A DNA stretch of 64,000 nt from Sebastes aleutianus (taxonomy: Eukaryota > Chordata > Actinopteri > Perciformes > Sebastidae), in contig CAKAKS010000066.1 of the NCBI GenBank assembly GCA_916700875.1, positions 5,545,243-5,609,242 of the forward strand. Direction: 5' to 3'. Shown piece by piece: positions 57,601 through 64,000 of the stretch. The translations under genes and the position numbers were made by a program. Within the stretch, counting starts at the first letter, position 1; each line of letters opens with the position of its first letter. The notes beneath the pieces were generated by a model. It was not told the DNA's origin. It saw only the letters and a list, made by a program, of their open reading frames with translations, and searched no databases.

Positions 57601-59994
57601 CAAGCAAACAACGAAGAGACCAGAAAGTCCTTGTGACACTTCTTGTTATTCCTGCCTGCCATGTTAGAAATGATATCTGACTAAGTTGTGTTTAAGATGT
57701 GTTTTTATAGCTTCCAGGATTTTAAACAAAAGTAGGTAGTTGAATATACGGCACTAACATGTCAGAGATGTACTGAGGTCAAAGGTCATCCACTTTTCGT
57801 AATACAAGAATCTACAATAATGTATTTTTTTCCACAAAAGTAATTATTCTTCACTCGTTTCATCAGTCCTCTGTTAACTTCTCCCATAATTCCCGGCTGC
57901 TGGCTCTACTCAGGTTCGGGGTGTTTGAGTTCCTCAGCAACCGCGCGAGAGATGAGTCGGGTCGGCTGGACAGCACCAAAGGCCTGCTGTGTGGGCTCGG
58001 AGCCGGCGTCATGGAGGCTATTCTGGTGGTCTGTCCCATGGAAACGATCAAGGTTTGTTACCAACTGATCTCTGGTCAGATTTCTGATTTTATCTGTTTG
58101 ATGTTTTAGTGTCAGATGCAAGCCAGAATATTCATGAAACATCCGTCCCAAGTACTTGAACTTGTGATTTTTGTACAATAAGTATATAGAAGATATGATC
58201 CACAGAATAAACATAGTGCTGTTTTTCTAAGACATCTGCTACGCTTAGTTAGAAGACTAAACATTTATACAGGTTTCACCACCTTGTGCGTCTCTCTTCT
58301 CTGTAATAGCAAAGCAACATTTCCTGTTTTGGATAACTGATCCTTTTTTTTTATCTCCCAAGGTTAAATTCATTCATGACCAGACTTCAGCCAACCCCAA
58401 ATACAAGGGCTTCTACCACGGAGTCAGAGAGATTGTCAGGGTTCAAGGTAAAGACCAGCTGCAATACATGTAATTCATCTGACACCTACTGGTCGGACGG
58501 GATAATGCAGCTAAAGACATAGTGTGTAGCATCCAGACCCGATGTTGTTTACTAAATGTATGAAGAGCACGATAAGTTGATCTACTTATCTTGTCTTACC
58601 AGGAATAAGAGGAACGTACCAGGGTCTCACTGCCACGGTCCTTAAACAAGGCTCCAACCAGGCGATTCGGTTCTACGTGATGACCTCTCTGAAGAACTGG
58701 TACAAAGGTCAGTGTGCATGAGGCAGCATGTGTTTATTTATTAGTGTAAGAGATATTAGAACAAGAGCTGATGGGATGAGATGGTATGTTAGAAGTAGCT
58801 CCTGTATAATTTAGACTTTCATGACATGAATTAGGACACAGTGTGAAGATTAATACTGTATAGTGCTCCAATGGAATCGGGCAACACCTATTGTTCAGTA
58901 CCAGGACTAAGTTCACTGTCACTGACTCCTCCGTTACGTCCTTTCACCAGGTGATGACCCCAACAAAGCTATGAACCCCTTGGTGACCGGAATGTTTGGA
59001 GCTGTAGCTGGAGCAGCCAGCGTCTTTGGAAACACCCCGTTAGACGTCATCAAGACACGGATGCAGGTATGATAGTACAATATGGTGGATGATTTAAAGC
59101 ACAGGGTTTTGTGTTCATTGCTGGTGTTTTAATTCAAACTTGTCAAGTTGTTGCCACCTACTGACATTGATAAGAAATAACAATAATGCCTTTCTTTTCA
59201 TTCCAAAGGGTCTGGAAGCACATAAATATAAAAGCACGATGGACTGTGCTGTAAAGATCCTGAGATATGAAGGCTTGAAAGCGTGAGTACAACTCCACTT
59301 TGTTTTAGTTTGTTTTAGTTTAGCTTTGGTTTCACAGCAGATAGATTTTATCACAGTGGGCCTCTGCTGCTTTTTCAGCTTACTAGTTATGTTGTGATAG
59401 GAAACATCTGTTGGCTTTAGCTCAACCCTATTATTAATCATATATAATAAATAAGGTCTACAGGAATTAAATCTGCAAATATTTACCCCCAGAAACCTAG
59501 TGATGATGTATTTATTTATCTACAAAGCACACCAATCCAGGGGATAACATGTTAAAGTGAGAAAACTTTCCAACATGGTCTCAAGATGTAAAAGACATAA
59601 AACAATAAAATCTTATAAACCAAAATTTTGAAATTTTGTTTCATGGCTATATAATAAATGAAGAATATTTGCCCTGTTTTTCTGAATTAACAAGATTATT
59701 ATCTAGGTAATTCTGAGAAAGTAATTATCTCATTAATCCACAAAAATAGAGCAGATTTTTTTATTTTGCATGAAAACTTTTCTCAGAATTACCAAGAAAT
59801 TAATGCATTAAGCTTCTATAATATATATATTTTCCTGTTTTGTATTCACCCCTCTCTCTGTCTTTGTGTCCGTCTGTAGTTTCTATAAAGGGACAGTTCC
59901 TCGGCTGGGCCGAGTGTGTCTGGATGTGGCCATAGTCTTCATCATCTATGAGGAGGTGGTGAAGGTCCTGAACACGGTCTGGCAGACGGACTGA
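36890..59994 (+). CDS. slc25a1: Mitochondrial citrate carrier SLC25A1 (9 coding exons, 319 aa)
   Basis: Inner-membrane antiporter that exports citrate or isocitrate in exchange for malate, supplying cytosolic acetyl-CoA for lipid synthesis. Exons: 36890-37007, 52160-52267, 53395-53494, 57914-58052, 58363-58447, 58603-58707, 58951-59066, 59209-59282, 59880-59994 (TGA 59992-59994). Phases join without error (960 nt). The three carrier repeats each show PX[DE]XX[KR]: PTEYVK at 53-58, PMETIK at 150-155, PLDVIK at 248-253. Other hallmarks are KAKLTHPGKAILAG, GLYRG, LKQGSNQAIRF, GAASVFGNTP and FYKGTVPRLGRV. The N-terminal ~20 residues (MQDRSTFRSPF then PRPRC and an alanine run) are basic and lack acids after Asp3, as in the cleavable presequence of this carrier. 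The chosen ATG has A at -3. Fish have two slc25a1 copies; I cannot say which paralogue this is, but it is the one next to cltcl1. Confidence 0.95.
37467..38151. repeat. Imperfect ~343-bp tandem duplication in slc25a1 intron 1
   Basis: Two copies, roughly 37467-37809 and 37810-38151. Shared blocks include GAGAGCTGCAATAGATGTTT, GAAATGGCCTTGAGCGCTCA and GATCAGATCTTACCTGCTGC at offsets of 342-343. They differ at a number of positions, so the duplication is older than the one in cltcl1 intron 1. 38152-38800 shows nothing further. Confidence 0.8.
38805..39015 (-). mobile_element. hAT MITE fragment (ATTAATCGATTAG family), inverted
   Basis: It reads in reverse orientation relative to 29785-30102: CTCGATTAATCGATTAGTTG, GTCTATAAAATGTCAGAAAA, CAAATGTCTTGTTTTGTCC. 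The far end fades after GGAAAGAAACC. Confidence 0.55.
39344..39650. mobile_element. hAT MITE relic related to the AGGGCTGCA family
   Basis: It starts CAGGGCTGCAGCTTATGATT and contains ATTTAGTTTATTATCATATAG and GACAAAGAAAACCATCATAT, which recur at 42340-42490. The right end is degraded near TGATCAATCGATTATTAATC. Confidence 0.45.
39988..40511. mobile_element. hAT MITE with 8-bp target duplication (slc25a1 intron 1)
   Basis: It starts TAGGGCTGCACAATTAATGG and ends AATGGTGCAGCCCTA. Flanks ATCTGATA (39980-39987) and GTCTGATA (40512-40519) agree at 7 of 8. It belongs to the same TIR family as 22558-22934. 40512-41969 has no recognised gene; an ATTC repeat is at 40805-40828. Confidence 0.75.
41970..42311. 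mobile_element. Partial foldback MITE
   Basis: GTTTGACCGTTTGGTCGGAG, GGCTCTGATTGGTTGTTTTC, GATGCCGTTAGGAGCACCGG and CATGCACTACTGTCAGGACA follow the right half of 6765-7465. The terminal CTGCTGCTTTAA is at 42300-42311. Confidence 0.6.
42318..42490. mobile_element. hAT MITE relic
   Basis: CCAATAGTTCAAAACCCCCA, ATATTTAGTCTACTATCATA and GTTTGGTTGTTTTGCTTGAA match the relic at 39344-39650. The left terminus was apparently lost at the junction with the neighbouring foldback element. Confidence 0.4.
42505..42640 (+). mobile_element. tRNA-derived SINE, head-truncated
   Basis: GGCGGTTTGATCCCCGGCTC contains a pol III B box (GGTTTGATCCC). It is followed by CTTGAGCAAGACACTGAACC, the conserved body of a common teleost SINE. 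The A box is absent, so this is not a tRNA gene. 42641-43550 shows only AT-rich intron. Confidence 0.55.
43560..43803 (+). mobile_element. LINE 3' end with ATT tail
   Basis: GTGAAACACTTTGTAACCTT, then GAAAGGTGCTATATAAATAA and an ATT repeat, form the standard 3' end of a fish LINE or its passenger SINE. No coding part remains. Confidence 0.5.
43803..44190 (+). repeat. Interspersed repeat carrying nuclear-receptor-like palindromes (copy 1)
   Basis: It has two internal subunits, each with TCAGGA(G/A)CGCCTGGAG, AATTTCTTCAAATTTGGCAC and then a TCAAAGRTCACT...TGACCT block. The second holds AGGTCACTCTGACCT at 44043-44057, a perfect inverted repeat with 3-base spacer. The first has AGATCACTGTGACCT at 43925-43939. 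Class unknown. Confidence 0.5.
45588..45945 (+). repeat. Interspersed repeat carrying nuclear-receptor-like palindromes (copy 2)
   Basis: Same family as 43803-44190, with a GCATTATGTTTTCGGGTTGT head. It contains AGGTCTCTGTGACCT (45726-45740) and the perfect AGGTCACTGTGACCT (45859-45873), overlapping TGGTCAAAGGTCA (45852-45864). Confidence 0.5.
46105..46500 (+). repeat. Interspersed repeat carrying nuclear-receptor-like palindromes (copy 3)
   Basis: It has the GCATTATGTTTTCGGGTTGT head at 46136, a shortened middle, then AGGTCACTGTGACCT at 46246-46260 with the overlapping TGGTCAAAGGTCA at 46239-46251. The right part (GGTAAAAACTTCCATGGGG, CCATATTAAATCAATGG) borders the Tc1 relic. Confidence 0.5.
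46503..47065 (+). pseudogene. Dead Tc1/mariner transposase C-terminal fragment, split by a MITE
   Basis: The + strand reads GTTGGAAGAACTTGATTAGA, then CCCCGACCTCAACACCATCA, AACAGCTTTGGGATTGATTT and GTGGAAAGCCTTTTGCAGAA. The peptide motif PDLN-x-I-x-x-LWD followed by VESL is the C-terminal end of Tc1 transposase (DDE family). Frames are broken and only the last third remains. The reading is interrupted by the hAT MITE at 46559-46822. Confidence 0.6.
46559..46822 (+). mobile_element. hAT MITE (3'-truncated) inside the Tc1 relic
   Basis: CTAGCTGCAATGATTAATCG starts the element and the shared interior (TAAACTGAATATCTTTGAGT) follows, but it stops at AAAGAACTAATC without the terminal GCAGCCCTA. 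It is bordered on both sides by the same 26 bases of Tc1 sequence (46533-46558 and 46823-46848). Confidence 0.6.
47491..47517. repeat. GT microsatellite
   Basis: Uninterrupted GT run in slc25a1 intron 1; a second short one is at 47826-47840. Confidence 0.85.
47950..48262 (+). mobile_element. Complete hAT MITE with 8-bp target duplication
   Basis: It starts TAGAGCTGCAACGATTAATC and ends GTTAGCTGCAGCCCTA. Flanks GCACTGAT (47942-47949) and GCGCTGAT (48263-48270) match at 7 of 8. Same family and nearly the same length (313 bp) as 29785-30102. Confidence 0.75.
48370..48885 (-). mobile_element. Probable LINE 3' region, minus strand
   Basis: CCTTTTATTTAAATCTCGAG near the left edge and AAGGGCTTTATAAATAAATA further on have the look of a minus-strand LINE 3'UTR. 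No RT motif is visible. Confidence 0.3.
49036..49320. repeat. Two ~56-bp direct repeats, possible LTR fragments
   Basis: GTTACGTTCCCC, an A run, CTGAATGACAGGGGT and GCTACTGGGAAACT occurs at ~49040-49096 and again at ~49262-49318 with small changes. Direct repeats starting TGTTAC could be LTR pieces, but I cannot find a primer-binding site or gag/pol. 49321-49755 is repeat-like without a clear class. Confidence 0.3.
49758..50358 (+). pseudogene. L2/Rex1-type LINE reverse-transcriptase 3' fragment
   Basis: Two + strand frames give VDSFKYLGVTINSGL and, after a frameshift, LYQCIIQPILLYCSTCFF with DITHPLNHHLTIMPCSGHWY. YLGV, the LLYC block and the HPL-x-H-x5-PSG-x-R-like end are the thumb and C-terminus of L2/Rex1 ORF2. 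It finishes CTTGTGGGACAATAAAGTAT, the expected 3' terminus. Truncated at the 5' end and frameshifted, hence inactive. Confidence 0.7.
50651..50840 (-). mobile_element. hAT-like MITE (TTAGTCGACTAA family)
   Basis: GGGCTGTCCTCGACCAAAAA, CTTAGTCGACTAATGTAGAT and GACTAATCGACTAAAGAAAC. Inverted relative of 17430-17766. 50841-52159 carries no assignable feature before exon 2 of slc25a1. Confidence 0.45.
52563..52737. repeat. Interspersed repeat plus TATC microsatellite (slc25a1 intron 2)
   Basis: CAGCCAGTTAGCTAAGCTTA and GACTGGAAACAACTAGCCT match the repeat at 17280-17425. A TATC tetranucleotide run follows at 52686-52737. Confidence 0.6.
52911..52976. repeat. CA microsatellite (slc25a1 intron 2)
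   Basis: About 33 CA units with one GA interruption near the right end. Confidence 0.9.
54000..54178 (-). mobile_element. tRNA-derived SINE, minus strand (slc25a1 intron 3)
   Basis: On the minus strand CGTCCCAGGTTTGATTCCGG contains a B box (GGTTTGATTCC), preceded by AACCGAGTGGTTACAGCGAG. The body on the + strand is TTTATTTGACAGAGGACAGT. The fold is not a complete tRNA and the family is shared with the relic at 90-245. Confidence 0.5.
54561..54628. repeat. TG microsatellite (slc25a1 intron 3)
   Basis: About 34 TG units with one CG. From 54629 to 56590 I see no gene; the 166-codon minus-strand frame at 54775-55275 matches nothing I know. Confidence 0.9.
56595..56905. repeat. Interspersed repeat of unknown class
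   Basis: TTGTCACGACTGGCAATGCA, GGACTGGACCCAGATGCAGA and GTGGTTTATTTTCAAAAG have the composition of a common fish repeat, possibly LTR-derived. Right edge is purine-rich and uncertain. 56906-57913 shows nothing further. Confidence 0.3.
59700..59800. repeat. Short inverted repeat in slc25a1 intron 8
   Basis: GGTAATTCTGAGAAAGT (59706-59722) pairs with ACTTTTCTCAGAATTACC (59776-59793) with one bulged base, loop ~53 bases. Probably a MITE remnant. Confidence 0.5.
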
Positions 59995-61770
59995 CCTGCT
60001 GGACGTATTGAGAGGGCGGCAACGGCGGCTTCCTTCTTCCCAGGCATCAGACACAGATCTGAGTTTCACACACCTCTTCTGAATCATAAAATCAGCCGTT
60101 GAGGAGGGTGAGACAGAGAGCTGAACTCAGATCAGTGTCATATGCTAACCAGGAAGTTCAAGCGCTCGTAGAAGAGAAGAAAGAGTGTCGCCAACATCTG
60201 GACAGCTGGACTGTACGCAGAGCACTAAGACAAGGGTCAGTTTCACAAGTGGGATTATAACGTTAGCCAAATAACTGTGAAAAAAGATGCTTCCTCCTCG
60301 AGATCCATCATTTCTAAATGTGAAACCTGAATATTAAGGTACAACAACATTTTTCGCAGCCTTTTTTCAAGTTATCTGGTTCACTTTCTTGTAAACCTGC
60401 TTTGTAAAACACCCTCTGTCAGTGAAGAACTTTATTTCTAGTAATGCACAGCTGTTTTACTGATGTTTACTGCTGGATTATCTTGAGTTAGTTGCTCTCT
60501 GTCTCTCTAATATGGTTTTAAATCCAGAAAAAGAGGAGCCAGACTGCAGCTGGTTGCAGTTTACAGTCACATAAACTGCTTCCATAACTATAAGCCTTTT
60601 AATAGAACGATTTTACATTTAGAATAATGCTAATTATTTTTTATACAGCGTAGATTCTAATTTAGTTTATTACCAGCATTATAGTTTTATTGTAAAGTAT
60701 AATATATATTTTATTCCTGTGCCAAATGCCGAACCTGTTATACTATGAAAGCGTGTTCGTGGTAAGAACATGCAAAAGTAGCCTAATGATCTTAACGAGA
60801 GAAAATATTATATTGTGACAGACTTTATAAATGTATTTATTGAAAGTTGAATGTTGAATGTCTACACGGTTGAGGGATTATTTACTTGTGCCACTTGTGT
60901 CAAGTTGTTTCTGTGATCAGGTCTGGGTGTAAAGGTGTTTTTAAGATGTTCTATTGCTGTATTTCACTGTGAGTCTAATGACACTGAGTCATACAGGCCA
61001 AGTAACCTCAGACCTTTTTCCTCTTCAATTGAAGCACTCACATCCTAACATGAGGTTCCTAAGGTACCACTTGATGGTTATTTGTTTTCTGCTTACGTCA
61101 GAAGCAGGTTTTAACCTCCACAAGATAATTAATTGGAACGGAAAGAAGAGAAATATCGTTCTGTTATACACATTTATGTTAATTTTTTTTCAGGAAATCA
61201 CTCGTGGGTGGAACTTCTCACATTTGGTAGACATGATATATCACCGGTCACTGCTTCATTCACTGTAAAGGGGTCACCTGCTAAAAAAGGGGTTGGGAAT
61301 CACAATCTGTTCATATCTATTTCTAGTGCCGTTCTGTTTCATTCAGGGTTTGTTTTTACTTCTCACTCACGTGCCTTTTTGCTGTTGGTGTGTTTGTTGG
61401 TGAATGCTACTTGAGAAATATCTATTATCCACTCGTTAACCCGGAGATTTCTGTGGTCCAGTCGTGTTGTTTTTATAATAACAAATGATTATGAAAACAG
61501 TCGTAATCTGTCTGTATTACTGTAATAATTGTATTAAAAATACTGATGGATCATGATTCTGAAATATAATGTTGAATTTTTTTCTGTTTGACCAAACAAA
61601 ATGTTTCTTACTGCCAAATAGCCAAGAGAAGATGTGATTGTTATAGCAAATCAATGTGTGTGATGAACACCGTCCCGTCCATTTGTCTGTGCTTAATGTC
61701 ACGTCCTTTGTTGTACCGGGGTAGGGGTGGTTTCAAAACTCATTAAAACAAGCATCTGAAAACTTGAAAG
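59995..61770 (+). other. slc25a1: 3'UTR of slc25a1 (extent approximate)
   Basis: No further exon follows the TGA. The only usable polyadenylation hexamers I find are ATTAAA near 61532 and ATTAAA at 61742, the second followed by a T/G-rich stretch (CCTGGTTTTTGTTTTTAAT). This implies a 1.5-1.8-kb 3'UTR. Confidence 0.45.
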
Positions 61771-62145
61771 CACGCAGCCTGGTTTTTGTTTTTAATCCTC
61801 CCTCTCTGGTTCGTCTGTTGTTCTGCCCTTTTGGTTACAACAGATCACGTTGGGACAAACCATGGGGGGCAGGTAGGGGAGCGATCCAACAGGGAGCTCT
61901 TTGTTCCACTGTTGGCTGATGCTCATGTAGAGTGGTTCAACTATCCATCTCTCTCTCTCTCTCTCTCTCTCTTACACTCTTTCTCACACACATACACACT
62001 TCATATCCGTGGTGCCCCAGTGCGTTTGTTGTGAGAAGGAATGCAGGGCTCTCTGCAGAAGACAGGAGTGAGGACAGCATGTAGAGGACATGTTGGCCTG
62101 AATGAGGAGGTGTGGACTTTACTGAAATATTATGTGTGTGTGTGT

Positions 62146-62390
62146 CAGTGGTGGAAGAAGTACTTAGATATTATATTAAGTAAAAGTCAATCATATCTAA
62201 ATTTCCTTGAGTAAAAATGCAGAAGTTTTAGCATCAAAATATTACTTTAATGTTGCAGCTGGTAAAGTGGGACTAATTTAACTATTTTACATACTACTGG
62301 GTAGTTTAATCTATAGTAATACGTCGTAATTTCTTTGTTGATTAGATTTTGTATTAATAGTCTGAATCTGCAAAGTAACGAAAGCTTTAA
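62146..62390 (+). mobile_element. hAT-like MITE (CAGTGGTGGAAGAAGTA family)
   Basis: It starts CAGTGGTGGAAGAAGTACTT and contains AAGTAAAAGTCAATCATATC and GAGTAAAAATGCAGAAGTTT. The right end is not defined. Same family as 805-888. A CT repeat lies upstream at 61950-61972. Confidence 0.5.
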
Positions 62391-62606
62391 CCCTCATCCT
62401 ACCAACCTATTTAACATACAAAGACTACCGACTGGGGTCCCCAAGAATAAACTACTGTAACAACCATCATAGGAAAATGTTAACTTCTCAAAACATTATT
62501 AGTTATGTATTTAATGTCATCTGAAGAAGAAAAACATGTTTTATTATTTTAGGAAAGTTACAGGTAATTTGCATATTGTGTAAAATGAAAGTGCCCCTAG
62601 CCCCCT

Positions 62607-62677
62607 GATAGATAGATAGATAGATAGATAGATAGAAAGAAAGATAGATAGATAGACAGATAGATAGATAGATAGAC

Positions 62678-62713
<36 letters not shown>

Positions 62714-62753
62714 TGATAGATAGATTGATAAATAGATAGATAGATAGAAAGAT

Positions 62754-62800
<47 letters not shown>

Positions 62801-62817
62801 CAGACAGATAGATAGAC

Positions 62818-62868
<51 letters not shown>

Positions 62869-62893
62869 CAGATAGACAGATAGATAGATAGAT
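62607..62893. repeat. GATA/GACA tetranucleotide tract
   Basis: About 287 bases of GATA with interspersed GACA, GAAA and GATT units. It abuts the LINE terminus at 62894, so it is probably the expanded tail of that element. Confidence 0.95.
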
Positions 62894-63400
62894 GGACTTT
62901 ATTGATCCCCAAAGGGAAATTGAGGTGTCACAGCAGCAATTTATATACATTGCAAAAACGTGCATCACTCACGCAAACAACACGAGGTAAGTACAAAAAT
63001 CTCAGTACGAAGTACAAATCTCTGTATACATACGAACAACTCTGCTTTAAACTAGATAAAAGAAATAAAAAAATACAGTGAAATAGAATTAAAGATATAT
63101 CTCTGCTGTGCAAATTGAAGTACAATGTGCCTGGTGCATTGCCACTCAGAACACAAGTCTCCCGGCACAGAGGAGAGTCATTGTATGTTGATAATGGTTG
63201 TGGGCAGGAATGACTTCCTGTAGCGGTCCTTATTACAGCTGAAAGAGTTGAAGGAGTCTCCCACTAAAAGCACTCTGGATGTGAACTGTTGTCCATTATG
63301 GTTAGCAGAATGTGTGTGATAGTTTAAAGTGTGTGTGTGATACTTTAAATCAGGACCCATGGCTGTTATCAATCTATTTTATTTTATCTATTTTAACTGC
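62894..63400 (-). mobile_element. LINE 3' fragment, minus strand
   Basis: The + strand GGACTTTATTGATCCCCAAA followed by GGGAAATTGAGGTGTCAC is the inverted standard end of an L2/Rex1-like LINE (TTTGGGGATCAATAAAGTCC). Sequences to ~63400 (e.g. AATGACTTCCTGTAGCGGTC) are the continuing 3' part. 63401-64000 shows no gene apart from a CTC-triplet run at 63832-63857 and short unrecognised ORFs. Confidence 0.6.
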
Positions 63401-63637
63401 ATATAGGTTGCAATTGGGAGCTTTTGAATTCAATACATTTATCTTTTAAAAAGCACTAATTAAAACAGAAACAGAAAACAATGACATGAAGACATAAGGA
63501 ACAAATTGATTGACAAAGTCATAAAAAATTGTAATGATAGAATAAAGCCCCTGTGAAATATGATAGTAGAAGTAGAAGTATAAACTATGAACTCCATGAC
63601 AACATTGAGGCACAACCACAGTGCATGTTCCTGTTAG

Positions 63638-63651
63638 CCAGCAGGTGGAGC
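63638..63651 (+). promoter_or_regulatory. Candidate CTCF core site
   Basis: CCAGCAGGTGGAGC fits the 14-base CTCF core CCASYAGRKGGCGC at 13 of 14 positions. Location downstream of the gene pair would suit a domain boundary. Sequence match only. Confidence 0.3.
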
Positions 63652-64000
63652 TGTTGTTAGAGCCTCAAACACATCTGTGAGTCTCTCCCTCCCTGCTGCT
63701 CTGGCACACTCACACATCAGTGATGAGAGAGGCCTTCTCTGGCTTCATATCTGAACAATAGGGCTTTATGAGAAGGGGTCAAAGAATCTACCAACCTCCC
63801 TTCATCCTAACATCATCACTCCCTCCTCCTCTCGTCCTCCTCCTCCTCCTCCTCCTCTGTGCTGCTGGAGGAGAGAGGATTGGGCCAAGATTACCTAAAA
63901 ATCTCTCATCATCTTCGCAGACGTTTAGCCACACAGCCTTCAGATCATCTTTGAACTCCCGAGATGAAAAGTTAAGTTTTCTGAGAGTATAGTGGCTTTA

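Noticed and set aside
62544..62968. Two ~122-codon minus-strand ORFs of repeated YLSI
   Set aside because: Translation of the GATA tetranucleotide tract; not a gene.
63760..64000. First exon of the next gene downstream (for example a 22q11-type neighbour)
   Set aside because: The ORF at 63768-63992 is a Leu/Pro/Ser-rich frame over a CTC triplet run; no homology to GSC2, ESS2 or TSSK2 could be seen.

Overview
The window is vertebrate nuclear DNA, almost certainly from a ray-finned fish and probably a percomorph. Genes are split into many short exons with GT-AG introns. The intervening DNA is packed with short transposon relics of types common in teleosts (hAT- and TTAA-target miniature elements, tRNA-like SINE pieces, LINE 3' tails, a dead Tc1 copy) and with CA, GATA and ATT microsatellites. 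I see no bacterial-style operon, CRISPR array, tRNA or rRNA gene.

Two protein-coding genes can be assembled completely, both on the + strand. (1) A clathrin heavy chain, 2473-33403: 31 coding exons, 1676 codons, every junction in frame. Its residue choices (for example KHGVIYLITKYGY, NIVNYATNVLQ, LGTQALVELFES) match CHC22 (CLTCL1) better than CHC17 (CLTC). (2) The mitochondrial citrate carrier slc25a1, 36890-59994: 9 coding exons, 319 codons, with three PX[DE]XX[KR] carrier signatures. Human 22q11.2 has the same pair in the same order and orientation (CLTCL1 then SLC25A1), so the window preserves an ancient linkage.

Layout: 1-2129, repeat-rich upstream DNA. 2130-2472, CpG-containing putative promoter and 5'UTR. 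2515-14040, the 11.5-kb first intron of cltcl1, holding a recent 1,099-bp tandem duplication of an older ~160-bp satellite. 14041-33403, the remaining clathrin exons, with a 3.6-kb intron 29 before the tail exons. 33404-~34920, clathrin 3'UTR with an AATAAA signal. ~34920-36535, short intergenic region containing a TTAA element and two simple repeats. 36535-37007, slc25a1 promoter and first exon. 37008-52159, a 15-kb first intron that is mostly transposon relics. 52160-59994, slc25a1 exons 2-9. 59995-~61770, its 3'UTR. ~61770-64000, repeats including a ~290-bp GATA tract grown from a LINE tail.

The two genes have separate jobs: vesicle coat formation versus export of mitochondrial citrate for lipid synthesis. 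Nothing in the sequence shows a direct functional tie beyond conserved neighbourhood. The most informative observations are the fish CHC22-type gene retaining the Hsc70-binding QLML tail missing from human CHC22, a possible 3-nt microexon, TE-borne perfect estrogen-response-element palindromes, and the nested intron-1 satellite. I found no convincing new multi-gene system.
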